Shown piece after piece: positions 8,359-16,620 of a DNA stretch of 64,000 nucleotides. The stretch spans positions 8,824 to 72,823 of the forward strand of contig JBGTKP010000020.1 of assembly GCA_041744575.1 (NCBI GenBank), read 5' to 3'. The translations under genes and the position numbers were made by a program. Positions within the stretch are counted from its first letter, which is position 1. The number at the start of each line of letters is the position of its first letter. The notes under the pieces were generated by a model that was not told the origin of the DNA, made no database searches, and saw only the letters and a list, made by a program, of their open reading frames with translations. This DNA is from JTS-RE37 sp041744575. Its GTDB lineage: Bacteria; Bacteroidota; Bacteroidia; Flavobacteriales; Flavobacteriaceae.

Positions 8359-9513
8359 ATGAAAAAAATGAAAAACTTAGCCCTCATTGTAATACTTGTA
8401 ATAGGAGCCAAGGCAATTGCTCAGGAGGACAGGGTCATCACTACGGCCGTCCCTTTCCTTACCATAGCGGCGGATGCCAGAGCTGCAGGGATGGGGGATA
8501 TGGGGGTCGCCACTTCTGTTGACGCCTTTTCTCAACAGTGGAACCCTGCGAAATTCGCTTTTGCGGAGCGCAAAATGGGGATCAGTCTCAGCTATACCCC
8601 TTACCTTGAAAGTATCATAACGGATATTGCCTTGCTAAACGGTAATTTTTACAACAAGATCAATGACCGAAGCGCCTTCGCGTTTAGTTTGCGGTATTTT
8701 ACCCTTGGCGAAATAGAGTTGCGACAATTTGCCAATGATCCTGGTACCATTGCCAAGCCTAATGAACTTGCGGTGGACGGATCCTATTCGCTGAAACTCA
8801 GCGATCAGTTTTCCATGGCGGTCGCCGGGCGTTTTATCAGTTCAAACCTTAGATTACCTCAGGATGAAAATGTGGACTCCCAGGCTGCCAACTCATTTGC
8901 GGTGGATGTAGCCGGATTTTACCGTTCGCGGGAAATTGCCTATCAAAATTTTGACGGCCGCTGGAGGGCCGGATTCAACCTGTCAAATCTTGGGGGGAAA
9001 ATCAAATACGATGAAGGAGGACAGGAAAATTTTATCCCTACCAACCTGAAGCTGGGAGGAGGATTCGATTTTATCCTGGATCAGGACAATGTGATCGGTG
9101 TGACCACCGAAGTGAACAAACTTCTCGTTCCTACGCCTAAGGACTTTGATGGTGACGGGGACGTAGACGCTGCCGACAACACGGAATATCAGAAAATCAC
9201 CTTTTTCAATGGGCTTTTTAATTCCTTTGGTGATGCGCCTGATGGCTTTAGTGAGGAACTTAAGGAATTTACATGGTCCCTCGGGGCAGAATATGTATAT
9301 CAGGACGCTTTTATGATCCGCACCGGATATTTCAACGAAAGCGAGGATAAAGGTTCCAGGAAGTTCTTTACGCTTGGGGCAGGCTTTAAATTCAGATCCG
9401 CCCAGGTCGATCTTTCCTACCTTTTCTCAACCTCCCAGGTGAGGAATCCGCTTGAAAACACCCTGCGGTTCTCCCTCACATTTAATCTGGGACAGGAATA
9501 TTTTAACGACTGA
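8359..9513 (+). CDS. porV: Type IX secretion outer membrane protein PorV
   Basis: PorV is an outer-membrane beta-barrel that shuttles T9SS cargo from the translocon to the attachment complex with the PorU sortase. The 384-residue product has a 22-residue signal peptide ending A-I-A-Q. The mature N-terminus has the family signature TAVPFLTIAADARAAGMG and VDAFSQQWNPAKFAF, and the C-terminus ends with barrel strands (LRFSLTFNL). An inserted acidic loop around residues 260-275 (DFDGDGDVDAADN) resembles a calcium-binding loop. It is followed by a terminator. PorU, its usual partner, is not encoded next to it here. Confidence 0.93.
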   Translation: MKKMKNLALIVILVIGAKAIAQEDRVITTAVPFLTIAADARAAGMGDMGVATSVDAFSQQWNPAKFAFAERKMGISLSYTPYLESIITDIALLNGNFYNKINDRSAFAFSLRYFTLGEIELRQFANDPGTIAKPNELAVDGSYSLKLSDQFSMAVAGRFISSNLRLPQDENVDSQAANSFAVDVAGFYRSREIAYQNFDGRWRAGFNLSNLGGKIKYDEGGQENFIPTNLKLGGGFDFILDQDNVIGVTTEVNKLLVPTPKDFDGDGDVDAADNTEYQKITFFNGLFNSFGDAPDGFSEELKEFTWSLGAEYVYQDAFMIRTGYFNESEDKGSRKFFTLGAGFKFRSAQVDLSYLFSTSQVRNPLENTLRFSLTFNLGQEYFND

Positions 9514-9538
9514 TCATTTACCGGTATATTTTGAACTG

Positions 9539-9570
9539 AAAACCTGCTGCATCGCAGGTTTTCTTATTTT
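9539..9570 (+). terminator. Intrinsic terminator after porV
   Basis: AAAACCTGC (9539-9547) pairs perfectly with GCAGGTTTT (9554-9562) around TGCATC and is followed by CTTATTTT. It separates porV from the cytidine deaminase gene. Confidence 0.8.
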
Positions 9571-9596
9571 TGGACAATGTCCCATGTTCAGTTCAT

Positions 9597-10079
9597 ATGA
9601 AGCAGCGTAATATTTCCTTCAGCCTCATGATATATGACTCCTCCGAAGAACTTCCGGAGTCTGACTTTATCCTTCTGACAAGGGCCGTCCAGGCAAGGGA
9701 ACAGGCCTATGCCCCCTATTCCGGCTTTAAGGTCGGAGCGGCGGTACTGTTGGAGAATAACGACATCGTAATCGGAAATAATCAGGAAAACGCCAGTTAT
9801 CCCTCAGGCCTTTGTGCGGAAAGGGTGGCTGTATTCCAGGCGGGGGCACTCTATCCCGGAATCCCAATAAAGGCGGTGGCGATTAGCGCGTCTTCCCTAA
9901 CACACGAAGTGCGACGGCCGGCAGCCCCATGTGGCAACTGCCGTCAGGCGATGTATGAATATGAGCAACGCTACCAATTACCTGTCAGGGTCATAATGTC
10001 GGGCGCTACGGGGGAGGTTTATATCTGTACCTCTATCGCTGATATGCTTCCCCTGGGCTTTGATAAATCCTTCCTTTAG
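9597..10079 (+). CDS. cdd: Cytidine deaminase
   Basis: It hydrolyses cytidine and deoxycytidine to the uridine forms in pyrimidine salvage. From the ATG at 9597 it has 160 residues, slightly longer than the usual 130-140 because of an N-terminal extension typical of Bacteroidota. The zinc-site motifs are intact: CAE at residues 73-75 (C73 ligand, E75 proton shuttle) and PCGNC with C112 and C115. The substrate-binding YAPYSGFKVGAAV is at 38-50. An in-frame TTG at 9570 would lengthen it, but lies in the T tail of the porV terminator, so the ATG is preferred. Confidence 0.93.
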   Translation: MKQRNISFSLMIYDSSEELPESDFILLTRAVQAREQAYAPYSGFKVGAAVLLENNDIVIGNNQENASYPSGLCAERVAVFQAGALYPGIPIKAVAISASSLTHEVRRPAAPCGNCRQAMYEYEQRYQLPVRVIMSGATGEVYICTSIADMLPLGFDKSFL

Positions 10080-10244
10080 AACCCGCTCTTTCCCCGATAT
10101 CAGGGACTTCCGTGCCCTCGATAAGGAATTAAATCAAATCTTTTTCACTATTGATTTAATGTGTATTTTTGTTTTTCTTCCTTACCGCAAGCGCCTGTGG
10201 CGTCAGAAGGTCGGCAGGGGAGAGATCTAAAATTGATCGTTTTC

Positions 10245-11243
10245 ATGGAAAAGATTACCAAGGAAGTCTACCTTAAGTGGTATGAGGATATGTTGTTCTG
10301 GAGGAAGTTCGAAGACAAACTTGCTGCAGTTTATATTCAACAGAAAGTGCGCGGATTCTTACATCTATACAACGGGCAGGAAGCCGTATTGGCCGGTGCC
10401 CTCCATGCGATGGACCTGACCAAGGACAGGATGATCACGGCCTATAGGAATCATGTGCAGCCCATCGGTATGGGTGTTGATCCTAAAAAAGTAATGGCGG
10501 AACTCTATGGTAAAGTTACCGGAACCTCCAAGGGAATGGGCGGCTCCATGCATATTTTTTCGAAGGAACACCGGTTTTACGGAGGCCACGGTATTGTCGG
10601 GGGGCAGATCCCCCTGGGTGCCGGACTCGCATTTGCCGACAAATACTTCAAACGGGATTCGGTGACCTTATGTTATATGGGCGATGGGGCAGTTCGCCAG
10701 GGATCCCTTCATGAAAGCTTTAATCTGGCCATGTTGTGGCAATTACCTGTGGTTTTCGTGTGCGAGAATAATGGTTATGCCATGGGCACTTCGGTGGCAC
10801 GCACCTCAAGATCCACAGAAATATGGAAACTTGGACTGGGATATGAGATGCCCTGCGGCCCTGTTGATGGGATGGATCCGGTTACTGTAGCTGAGGAAAT
10901 GTACAAGGCTATTGAGCGGGCACGAAGCGGTGGAGGCCCCTCCTTTCTTGAAATGAAAACGTACCGCTACCGCGGCCACTCGATGTCGGACGCCCAGCAT
11001 TACAGGACAAAAGAGGAAGTGGAAGAGTATAAGAAAATTGATCCTATCAGCCAGGTGCTGGAAATTATTCGGGAAAAGAAATATGCTACGGATGATGAGA
11101 TCAAAGCAATTGATAAAATGGTGAAGGATAAAGTGAGCGAATGTGAAAAATTTGCTGAGGAGTCCGATTACCCACCAAAGGAACAATTGTACGATATGGT
11201 TTACGAACAGGAAGATTATCCTTTTTTACAACATAAATTATAG
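10245..11243 (+). CDS. pdhA: Pyruvate dehydrogenase E1 component, alpha subunit
   Basis: This thiamine-diphosphate subunit decarboxylates pyruvate and, with E1 beta, feeds acetyl groups to the E2 of the next gene. From ATG 10245 it has 332 residues, normal for the heterotetrameric type. TPP-binding is visible in GDGAVRQGSLHESFN through ENNGYAMGTS, with earlier YRNH and GGSMH segments and the phosphorylation-loop-like YRYRGHSMSD. The frame is open upstream to 10161, but that extension is low-complexity and spans a TATTTTTG promoter-like box (10164-10171), so the later ATG is chosen. The E1 beta gene is not in this window. pdhC begins four bases after the stop. Confidence 0.93.
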   Translation: MEKITKEVYLKWYEDMLFWRKFEDKLAAVYIQQKVRGFLHLYNGQEAVLAGALHAMDLTKDRMITAYRNHVQPIGMGVDPKKVMAELYGKVTGTSKGMGGSMHIFSKEHRFYGGHGIVGGQIPLGAGLAFADKYFKRDSVTLCYMGDGAVRQGSLHESFNLAMLWQLPVVFVCENNGYAMGTSVARTSRSTEIWKLGLGYEMPCGPVDGMDPVTVAEEMYKAIERARSGGGPSFLEMKTYRYRGHSMSDAQHYRTKEEVEEYKKIDPISQVLEIIREKKYATDDEIKAIDKMVKDKVSECEKFAEESDYPPKEQLYDMVYEQEDYPFLQHKL

Positions 11244-11247
11244 GCAA

Positions 11248-12996
11248 ATGGCAGAAGTGATCAACATGCCCAGGCTAAGTGATACCATGGAGGAAGGTAC
11301 CGTGGCAAAATGGCTGAAGAAAGTAGGGGATAAAATCGTAGAGGGAGATATCCTGGCAGAAATTGAAACGGATAAGGCCACCATGGAATTCGAATCCTTC
11401 CATGAGGGTACTCTGTTGCATATTGGTATCGAAGAAGGCGATGGAGCACCTGTGGATAGCCTGCTGGCCATCATCGGGGAAGAAGGGGAGGATATATCCG
11501 AGCTCGTAAATGGCAGCGCCAAAGGTCCGGATCCCAAGGAACCGGCTGACAAAGATAAGAATGATGATGGGGAGGCGTCAGAGAAGGAGGAAGCAAAAGA
11601 AGAGGTAAAGGAAAAAGCTGAGTCGGGAAAAAATAATAGTGCAGAAGAAAAGCCTGAACAGGATGATAAGAAAGAAAAGCCGGACGGGGATGCGAAATCG
11701 GCGGGCCAAGTGCCCGAAGGGGTAGAAATTATCAAAATGCCGCGATTGAGCGATACTATGGAAGAGGGAACCGTGGCCGCCTGGCTGAAGAAAGTCGGGG
11801 ATAAGGTGGAAGAGGGAGACATCCTTGCCGAAATCGAAACCGATAAGGCGACCATGGAATTTGAATCTTTCTATGCCGGGACGCTGCTGCATATTGGTAT
11901 AAAGGAAGGGGAATCCGCTCCCGTGGATGAAATTCTGGCGGTAATCGGACCTGAAGGCACGGACGTGAAAACGGTCCTGAATTCCAAAGCTTCTGGGCCT
12001 GAGAAGGCTCCATCCAAAAAAGAAACTGCCTCCCAGGAAAAGGAAAAAGAAAGCTCCGAATCGGAAAGTGCTTCAGGCGCCGGGAAGCCGGCCAGCAATG
12101 GACAACGGGTTTTTGCTTCGCCACTTGCGAAGAAAATGGCTGAGGATAAAGGTATCGAAATCGCAGACCTGAAAGGCTCGGGGGATAATGGACGGATCGT
12201 CAAGCGCGATGTTGAGAATTATAAACCCACCGAAAAACCCAGTGCAGCAGAGAGTACCGCTCAGCAGAAAACGGCACCGGCGGGTGCGGTAGCAATGCCG
12301 GAAGTGGTAGGCGAAGAAAGCAGCGAAGAGGTTAAAAATTCGCAAATGCGCAAGGTTATCGCCAAACGCCTTGCCGAGTCCAAGTTCAGTGCACCTCATT
12401 ACTATCTTACCATAGAAGTGAGTATGGATACTGCCCAGGCATCCCGGGAAAGTATTAATCAGATGCCCGATACCAAAGTTTCCTTCAATGATATGGTGGT
12501 CAAGGCGTGTGCCCTGGCGCTAAAAAAACATCCGCAGGTGAATACCACCTGGAATGGGGATACAACCCGCTATAATCATCATGTACATATCGGGGTAGCT
12601 GTAGCCGTTGAAGAGGGGCTGGTGGTTCCCGTGTTGAAATTTACGGATCAGATGTCTCTTACAAGGATTGGAGCAGCGGTTAAGGACCTTGCAGGCCGGG
12701 CGCGGAATAAAAAATTGACCCCGGCAGAAATGGAAGGAAGCACTTTTACAGTATCCAATCTGGGAATGTTTGGCATTCTCGAGTTTACCTCGATAATTAA
12801 TCAGCCAAATTCAGCGATTTTATCAGTAGGCGCCATTGTCGAGAAACCGGTGGTTAAGAACGGAGAGATTGTCATCGGAAATACCATGAAACTGACACTT
12901 GCCTGCGATCACAGGACCGTAGATGGTGCTACCGGAGCGCAATTTCTGCAAACTCTGAGAACCTACCTGGAACAACCAGTAACCATGCTTGCCTGA
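11248..12996 (+). CDS. pdhC: Pyruvate dehydrogenase E2, dihydrolipoamide acetyltransferase
   Basis: It transfers the acetyl group from lipoyl-lysine to CoA and forms the core of the complex. The 582-residue protein has two lipoyl domains (about 2-78 and 160-237; lipoylated K43 and K200 in ETDKATMEFES), acidic Lys/Glu-rich linkers, an E3/E1-binding domain (about 288-324, FASPLAKKMA and GSGDNGRIVKRDV), and a C-terminal catalytic domain with the HxxxDG site H555/D559 (DHRTVDG). The lipoyl cores are nearly identical in protein (about 3 of 45 residues differ) but differ at many silent positions. The ATG at 11248 gives MAEVINMPRL; the longer frame from 11143 only overlaps pdhA. A strong terminator follows. 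Confidence 0.95.
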   Translation: MAEVINMPRLSDTMEEGTVAKWLKKVGDKIVEGDILAEIETDKATMEFESFHEGTLLHIGIEEGDGAPVDSLLAIIGEEGEDISELVNGSAKGPDPKEPADKDKNDDGEASEKEEAKEEVKEKAESGKNNSAEEKPEQDDKKEKPDGDAKSAGQVPEGVEIIKMPRLSDTMEEGTVAAWLKKVGDKVEEGDILAEIETDKATMEFESFYAGTLLHIGIKEGESAPVDEILAVIGPEGTDVKTVLNSKASGPEKAPSKKETASQEKEKESSESESASGAGKPASNGQRVFASPLAKKMAEDKGIEIADLKGSGDNGRIVKRDVENYKPTEKPSAAESTAQQKTAPAGAVAMPEVVGEESSEEVKNSQMRKVIAKRLAESKFSAPHYYLTIEVSMDTAQASRESINQMPDTKVSFNDMVVKACALALKKHPQVNTTWNGDTTRYNHHVHIGVAVAVEEGLVVPVLKFTDQMSLTRIGAAVKDLAGRARNKKLTPAEMEGSTFTVSNLGMFGILEFTSIINQPNSAILSVGAIVEKPVVKNGEIVIGNTMKLTLACDHRTVDGATGAQFLQTLRTYLEQPVTMLA

Positions 12997-13041
12997 AGGA
13001 ACTGAGCTGCGTTCAGAGATGGTATGCGTGACCTGGTGAAT

Positions 13042-13078
13042 AAGGTATCCCAACATAAAAGGATACCTTCTATTTTTT
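13042..13078 (+). terminator. Intrinsic terminator after pdhC
   Basis: AAGGTATCC (13042-13050) pairs perfectly with GGATACCTT (13061-13069) around a ten-base loop and is followed by CTATTTTTTT. It ends only 15 bases before the next start codon at 13094, so that gene must rely on read-through or on a promoter overlapping the hairpin. Confidence 0.85.
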
Positions 13079-13093
13079 TAAGAAGCAATTGAA

Positions 13094-14140
13094 ATGAAAA
13101 GTGCACTTTATATCCTCCTATCGGTAATGGTTCTCGGATGTGGAGCTTCCGCCGGGACAATCACACAAAGGTCTGACAATGTTTCAGGACCTGAAGGGGT
13201 GAAGGGGAGGATGATAATTCCTTCGGACAGTACCCTTGGGGAAGGCAAAATGCTGATGCCTCCGCCGGTACCGCTTTTCTCTGATGAGGTACGAATGAAA
13301 GGCATTGTAAATTTTCTAGCCTCCGATCAACTAAAAGGCAGGGATCCGGGAACGCCCGAAATGGAAAAAGCGATGGTCTTTCTGGAGAATATCTTCAGAC
13401 AAAACCGGGTTAAGCCCTATTTTGAAACCTACCTGGATACGGTTCTCAACGTAGCCAAACCCGCTTATAATATTGTGGGGTTTATCGAAGGTACCGATAG
13501 ACAGCTTAAGGACGAATACATCGTTATAGGAGCCCACTATGATCATATAGGTGTGCTGCTGGCTGTCAATGGAGATTCTATCGCCAATGGTGCCAATGAC
13601 AATGCCTCAGGAACAGCCATAGTTTTGGAATTGCTTCGTTATTTCGGCAGTTCCCGTACAAATAAAAGGAGTTTGATATTTGCACTATTCAGTGCGGAGG
13701 AACAAGGTCTGCTGGGTTCCCGTCATCTGGCCACCAGATTAAAGGCCGATGGAATAGACCTCTATACCATGCTTAACTTTGAGATGACCGGCGTGCCGAT
13801 GACCGGAAAAGATTATCTGCTTTTTGTAACCGGATATGAAATGTCAAATCTGGCCCAGGTTTGTAATTCCTACGCGGGCAAAAACCTGATCGGGTTTTTA
13901 CCATCCGCCCGTGAATTCAATTTGTTTCAGAGATCAGACAACTTTCCGTTCCATGAAGTTTTTAGGGTTCCTTCTCAGACCTTCTGCACCTTTGATTTTA
14001 CCAATTACAAATATTACCATCAAGCTGCGGATGAAGCTTCAGAAATGGATTTCGATCACATGGCGAACGTGGTGAACAACATCATCCCGGTGATTGAAGG
14101 AATTTCAAATTCTCCGAGCAGGGTAATAAGATACAACTAA
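13094..14140 (+). CDS. M28-family zinc metallopeptidase, probable lipoprotein
   Basis: The 348-residue protein has a short signal with a lipobox (VLGC, C16), so it is probably anchored in the envelope. The M28 aminopeptidase fold is clear. The zinc-ligand region GAHYDHIG has H148 and D150, GANDNASG has bridging D169, and SAEEQGLLGS has catalytic/ligand E202-E203. NFEMTG and, near the C-terminus, the YYHQAADE histidine complete the site. A role in trimming exported peptides is likely; the exact specificity is not visible. The stop overlaps the next ATG by one base (TAATG), so it is coupled to the SDR gene. Confidence 0.88.
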   Translation: MKSALYILLSVMVLGCGASAGTITQRSDNVSGPEGVKGRMIIPSDSTLGEGKMLMPPPVPLFSDEVRMKGIVNFLASDQLKGRDPGTPEMEKAMVFLENIFRQNRVKPYFETYLDTVLNVAKPAYNIVGFIEGTDRQLKDEYIVIGAHYDHIGVLLAVNGDSIANGANDNASGTAIVLELLRYFGSSRTNKRSLIFALFSAEEQGLLGSRHLATRLKADGIDLYTMLNFEMTGVPMTGKDYLLFVTGYEMSNLAQVCNSYAGKNLIGFLPSAREFNLFQRSDNFPFHEVFRVPSQTFCTFDFTNYKYYHQAADEASEMDFDHMANVVNNIIPVIEGISNSPSRVIRYN

Positions 14141-14820
14141 TGGCCCATATAATCATCACAGGCGCGAGCAGGGGTATTGGATTTGAATTGGTGAAGTTAT
14201 TTGTCCTGGCAGGACATAAGGTGCTGGCCATCTCCAGGAATACGGAACCGCTTGACCATTTAAAAGATCCGCTCATCACCACTTTTGGCCTGGACCTGGC
14301 AGCAATGGAGGCTGAATCGGAATTGAGGGAATACCTGAAACGAAACAACAGAAAAATTGACATCCTCATAAATAATGCAGGCCATTTGTTGCGCAAGTCT
14401 TTTTTGGAGACAAGTGCCGAAGAATTCGAACGAACTTACAGAGTAAACGTCTTTGGTCTTGCCGGGGTAACGAGGGCCGTTATTCCTTTCATGCCTGCAG
14501 AAGGGCATGTGTTGAGTATCAGCTCCATGGGCGGGGTACAGGGGAGTGTCAAATTTCCCGGACTCAGTGCCTATAGTTCCAGCAAAGCTGCTGTGATCAA
14601 CCTTACGGAGCTCTGGGCCGAAGAGTTTAAGGATACAGGCCCTGTTTTTAATGTTCTGGCGCTTGGTGCGGTCGAAACGGAAATGCTTACTGCGGCTTTC
14701 CCGGGGTTCAGGGCACCCGTAACGGCAGGTAAAATGGCTGCTTATATTATGGATTTTGCTCTTAATGGCAACGCCTACTACAATGGCAAATTGCTTCAGG
14801 TATCCAACAGCACCCCTTAG
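14140..14820 (+). CDS. Short-chain dehydrogenase/reductase
   Basis: A classical SDR of 226 residues. It has the nucleotide-binding TGASRGIG at residues 7-14, NNAG near 78-81, a conserved serine in LSISSMGG, and the catalytic YSSSK (YxxxK). The C-terminal substrate-binding part is short, so the substrate cannot be inferred. The protein has no signal peptide and is cytoplasmic. It is translationally coupled to the upstream M28 peptidase by a one-base overlap, but no common pathway is obvious. Confidence 0.85.
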   Translation: MAHIIITGASRGIGFELVKLFVLAGHKVLAISRNTEPLDHLKDPLITTFGLDLAAMEAESELREYLKRNNRKIDILINNAGHLLRKSFLETSAEEFERTYRVNVFGLAGVTRAVIPFMPAEGHVLSISSMGGVQGSVKFPGLSAYSSSKAAVINLTELWAEEFKDTGPVFNVLALGAVETEMLTAAFPGFRAPVTAGKMAAYIMDFALNGNAYYNGKLLQVSNSTP

Positions 14821-14932
14821 CTGAGACCTCCCGGGGCGGACGTTAGAAAGTTTAAGGATTACAAGTGGCTTGATTGTTAGGGAAATATGTCTGTGTAATG
14901 GTAGCTCAAATGGAAACCCTATTTTTGTGTCA

Positions 14933-15541
14933 ATGAATACGATTCTTCAAAAATATGTTCCTGAAAGAGCGGTGACACCTTGTTATAACCTTATTGAAAA
15001 GTATGAGGTTCATCTTAAAGTTGTGAATGAGCGGGTTTCACGACACGGAGACTACCGGCAAATGCATGACGGAGGGCATCAGATCACCGTCAATGCTTCT
15101 GGCAACAAATACCAGTTCCTGATTACACTGATCCATGAAATTGCCCATCTGGTTGCCTTTGAAACCTATGGAAAACGAATCAAGCCTCACGGCAGGGAAT
15201 GGAAGCATATGTTTCAGCATATGATGCTGCCCTACCTGCGTCCTGATATTTTCCCGGCCGATTTGCTCCGCCCCCTGGCCAGTCATTTCAAGAATCCCCG
15301 TGCCAGCAGTTGTACGGATGCCCATTTGTCCATGGCGTTGAAAAGATATGATCCGTCGGACGATAAAACCTATATTTTCGAATTGCCTGCAGGAACTATT
15401 TTCCGGATATATAACGGTAAGGTATTCAGGCGGGGAAAAAAGAAGGTGAAGCGATATGAATGTGTCGAGGTAAAGACCGGCAGGATGTACCTCTTTCAAC
15501 CGAATGCAGAAGTAGAATTACTAAGTAATACAATACAATGA
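14933..15541 (+). CDS. SprT-like zinc metallopeptidase
   Basis: From ATG 14933 the protein has 202 residues. It has the zinc motif HEIAH (H68, E69, H72) with a third histidine candidate at H86 (KPHGREW), as in SprT/SPRTN-type proteins. The C-terminus carries a basic segment (RRGKKKVKRYECVE) that may bind nucleic acid but lacks the CxxC zinc ribbon seen in many SprT proteins. The frame is open to 14870, but a TATTTTTG promoter-like box at 14920-14927 sits inside that extension, favouring the later start. Its TGA overlaps the next ATG (ATGA). Confidence 0.82.
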   Translation: MNTILQKYVPERAVTPCYNLIEKYEVHLKVVNERVSRHGDYRQMHDGGHQITVNASGNKYQFLITLIHEIAHLVAFETYGKRIKPHGREWKHMFQHMMLPYLRPDIFPADLLRPLASHFKNPRASSCTDAHLSMALKRYDPSDDKTYIFELPAGTIFRIYNGKVFRRGKKKVKRYECVEVKTGRMYLFQPNAEVELLSNTIQ

Positions 15542-16617
15542 AGACTAATTATTACGCACTTATAATGGCAGGAGGTGTGGGCTCTAGGTTCTGGCCCCTA
15601 AGCACGGAGGCTAACCCCAAGCAATTCCACGATATGCTCGGTACCGGAAACAGCTTACTTCAGCAAACCTTTAAACGCCTTTCGGGCTTCATTCCCGCTC
15701 AGAATATCATGATCCTAACCAATGAACGCTATGCGGACCTTGTGATGGAGCAGCTTCCTTCCATTTCACCGGAACAGGTAATCCCGGAACCGGCTATGAG
15801 AAATACGGCCCCATGCATTCTCTATGCCTCACTAAAAATCCAAAAGAAAGACCCGGAGGCTATGATGATCGTAGCACCGAGTGATCATTGGATAGAGGAT
15901 GAGTCGGCATTCGCCGAAGACGTTCTTAAATGTTTCGCTATGTGCGAAAAGCAAAACGCGCTCTGTACTTTGGGTATTACCCCCACATTTCCGAATACCG
16001 GATTTGGGTACATTGAATATTTGAATCAGGGGGACGCACCCCTCAAAAAGGTGAAGCAATTCAGGGAAAAACCGGATTATGAGACCGCCAGAAACTTTCT
16101 GGAACAAGGCAATTTCCTTTGGAATGCCGGAATATTTATCTGGGGGGTTCACACCATTGTAGCTGCTTTTCAGGAATTCCAGCAGGACCAGTATGAGCTG
16201 TTTGATCAGGGCAGCGCGCTGTTCAACACTTCGGAAGAGCATGAATTCATAAGGCAAACCTACCCGAAGGCAGCCAACCTTTCAATAGATTATGCCATTC
16301 TCGAAAGATCGGAGTCGATTTATGTGCTCCCTGCCTCTTTTGACTGGAATGACTTAGGCACCTGGGGATCCCTTTATGACAAACTTGAGAAAGACCCAGC
16401 CAACAATGCTGTAGTAAACGCTTCGGTTCTGAACTATGATGCCTCGGGAAATATGATCAGATCCCCCAAAGGCAAACTGGTAGTTGTTGACGGGATCAGT
16501 GACTACATTATTGTAGACAAGCCGGATGTATTAATGATCATACCAAAATCCAAGGAACAGGACATCAAAAGGGTCCTTGGGGATGTAAATAAAAAATTTG
16601 GACCGCCCTATATTTAG
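15538..16617 (+). CDS. manC: Mannose-1-phosphate guanylyltransferase
   Basis: It makes GDP-mannose from mannose-1-phosphate and GTP for envelope polysaccharide and glycoprotein synthesis. The 359-residue length matches the single-domain, monofunctional form without the isomerase half. The nucleotidyltransferase signature MAGGVGSRFWPLS is at about residues 10-22, followed by PKQF, APSDHWI, the sugar-binding FREKPD, NAGIFIW, and FDWNDLGTW. The start overlaps the upstream stop by four bases and the next gene begins three bases after its stop, so it sits in a tight operon with the SprT-like and DUF389 genes. Confidence 0.93.
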   Translation: MKTNYYALIMAGGVGSRFWPLSTEANPKQFHDMLGTGNSLLQQTFKRLSGFIPAQNIMILTNERYADLVMEQLPSISPEQVIPEPAMRNTAPCILYASLKIQKKDPEAMMIVAPSDHWIEDESAFAEDVLKCFAMCEKQNALCTLGITPTFPNTGFGYIEYLNQGDAPLKKVKQFREKPDYETARNFLEQGNFLWNAGIFIWGVHTIVAAFQEFQQDQYELFDQGSALFNTSEEHEFIRQTYPKAANLSIDYAILERSESIYVLPASFDWNDLGTWGSLYDKLEKDPANNAVVNASVLNYDASGNMIRSPKGKLVVVDGISDYIIVDKPDVLMIIPKSKEQDIKRVLGDVNKKFGPPYI

Positions 16618-16620
16618 CGT

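Noticed and set aside
9570..9596. TTG start ten codons... upstream of the cytidine deaminase ATG
   Set aside because: It lies in the T tail of the porV terminator, so a transcript is unlikely to carry it as a start.
10161..10244. N-terminal extension of pdhA
   Set aside because: The extra 28 residues are not protein-like for E1 alpha and cover a TATTTTTG box; ATG 10245 gives the normal N-terminus.
11238..11855. 205-codon serine-rich frame on the minus strand
   Set aside because: It is antisense to the pdhC lipoyl and linker regions; its low complexity mirrors the Glu/Lys-rich linker.
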